DNA of 12,896 bases from assembly GCA_050633205.1 (NCBI GenBank), contig JBOEGA010000014.1, positions 1 through 12,896 of the forward strand. The letters are read 5' to 3'. Shown here one piece after another: positions 12,456 to 12,896 of this stretch (position 1 is its first letter; the number at the start of each line of letters is the position of its first letter). Below the pieces are notes generated by a model. The model did no database searches and had not been told where the DNA came from. It was given only the letters and a program-made list of their open reading frames with translations. Origin of the DNA: CBDHHC01 sp050633205 (GTDB taxonomy: Bacteria; Pseudomonadota; Alphaproteobacteria; Rhizobiales; CBDHHC01). Position numbers and translations under genes: made by a program.

Positions 12456-12896
12456 ACTTAATACTACTGGGACCACCAGGGGCAGGGAAGGGGACACAGG
12501 CAAAGCTGTTGCAGGAGGCATTGGGATTTATTCAATTGTCTACTGGAGATATGCTACGAGCTGCCGTGACTGCAGGAACTGAAATAGGGAAACAGGCAAA
12601 AGCTGTAATGGAACGTGGCGAGCTTGTTTCTGACGAAATCGTAACAGGTATTATATCCGAGAGAATTGACCAGCCCGATTGTAAAGCAGGCTTCATTCTT
12701 GATGGTTTTCCAAGAACAGTTGCCCAGGCACAGTCTCTTGATGATCTGTTAGCAGAAAAGAACATGAAGCTTAACGTCGTTGTCGAAATGAGAGTTAACG
12801 ATGAGAAGCTGGTAGATCGCGTAGTCGGCAGATATACATGTGCAGACTGTGGAGAAGGTTACCACATTACGTATAAACGCCCTGTAGTTGAAGGTG
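12452..12896 (+). CDS. adk: Adenylate kinase, 3' end outside the window
   Basis: Adk converts ATP and AMP into two ADP in the cytoplasm. The visible 148 residues start MNLILLGPPGAGKGTQAKLL, with the P-loop GPPGAGKGT at 7-15, TGDMLR at 31-36 and DGFPRT at 84-89 of the AMP-binding and core regions. The LID domain begins at about residue 127 (GRYTCADCGEGYHI); Cys130, Cys133 and His138 suggest a metal-binding LID as in Paracoccus and Gram-positive enzymes, but the second half of the site lies outside the window. ATGA overlap with secY implies coupled translation; AAGG at 12443-12446 is 5 nt upstream. The gene is open to the last base, so the truncation is only the window edge. Confidence 0.96.
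   Translation, partial: MNLILLGPPGAGKGTQAKLLQEALGFIQLSTGDMLRAAVTAGTEIGKQAKAVMERGELVSDEIVTGIISERIDQPDCKAGFILDGFPRTVAQAQSLDDLLAEKNMKLNVVVEMRVNDEKLVDRVVGRYTCADCGEGYHITYKRPVVEG

Noticed and set aside
1..12896. A hidden accessory, defence or mobile system within the window
   Set aside because: Every stretch is filled by a recognised translation, secretion or adenylate kinase gene or a short spacer; there are no direct-repeat arrays, insertion-sequence ends, tRNA genes or unexplained long frames.

Overview
The window is a single, uninterrupted plus-strand run of translation genes: the end of a str-type operon (tuf) followed by the S10, spc and start of the alpha ribosomal-protein clusters, ending in adk. 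Gene order is tuf-rpsJ-rplC-rplD-rplW-rplB-rpsS-rplV-rpsC-rplP-rpmC-rpsQ-rplN-rplX-rplE-rpsN-rpsH-rplF-rplR-rpsE-rpmD-rplO-secY-adk(partial). Protein signatures (EF-Tu of 391 residues, S10 beginning MQSQNIRIRLKAFD, L14 beginning [20 protein letters not shown], S14 of the 101-residue cysteine-poor type, secY followed directly by adk) point to an alphaproteobacterium of balanced base composition. I cannot assign an order with confidence. A 17-base run of N inside rpsE marks the sequence as a draft assembly.

Layout. Positions 1-1176 hold tuf. Positions 1244-6495 hold the S10 group (S10, L3, L4, L23, L2, S19, L22, S3, L16, L29, S17). Positions 6612-10972 hold the spc group (L14, L24, L5, S14, S8, L6, L18, S5, L30, L15). 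Positions 11121-12455 hold secY, and adk begins at 12452 and runs off the window. Junctions are tight: four overlaps (rplC/rplD 1 nt, rplV/rpsC 1 nt, rplX/rplE 8 nt, secY/adk 4 nt), and rplX starts directly after the rplN stop. No stretch above 300 bases lacks a gene; the longest gaps are rplO-secY (148 nt), rpsQ-rplN (116 nt), rpsH-rplF (87 nt) and tuf-rpsJ (67 nt).

The products work together: EF-Tu delivers aminoacyl-tRNA to the ribosome whose proteins are encoded next to it, SecY is the protein-conducting channel that docks translating ribosomes, and Adk balances adenine nucleotides. The cluster looks co-transcribed, with one terminator-like hairpin after rplO that may reduce read-through into secY.

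I found no accessory island, mobile element, CRISPR array, RNA gene or undescribed protein system. The non-coding spacers hold what is worth a second look: most spacers of about 40 nt or more contain a distinct inverted repeat, some with shared sequence elements (GGGGTAAGAG ahead of rpsJ and rplN; a 30-nt similar leader ahead of rplP and rpmC). Other points are a TTG start for rpsS, a triple tandem TAA stop on rpsH, and the gap in rpsE, whose stated length appears wrong.
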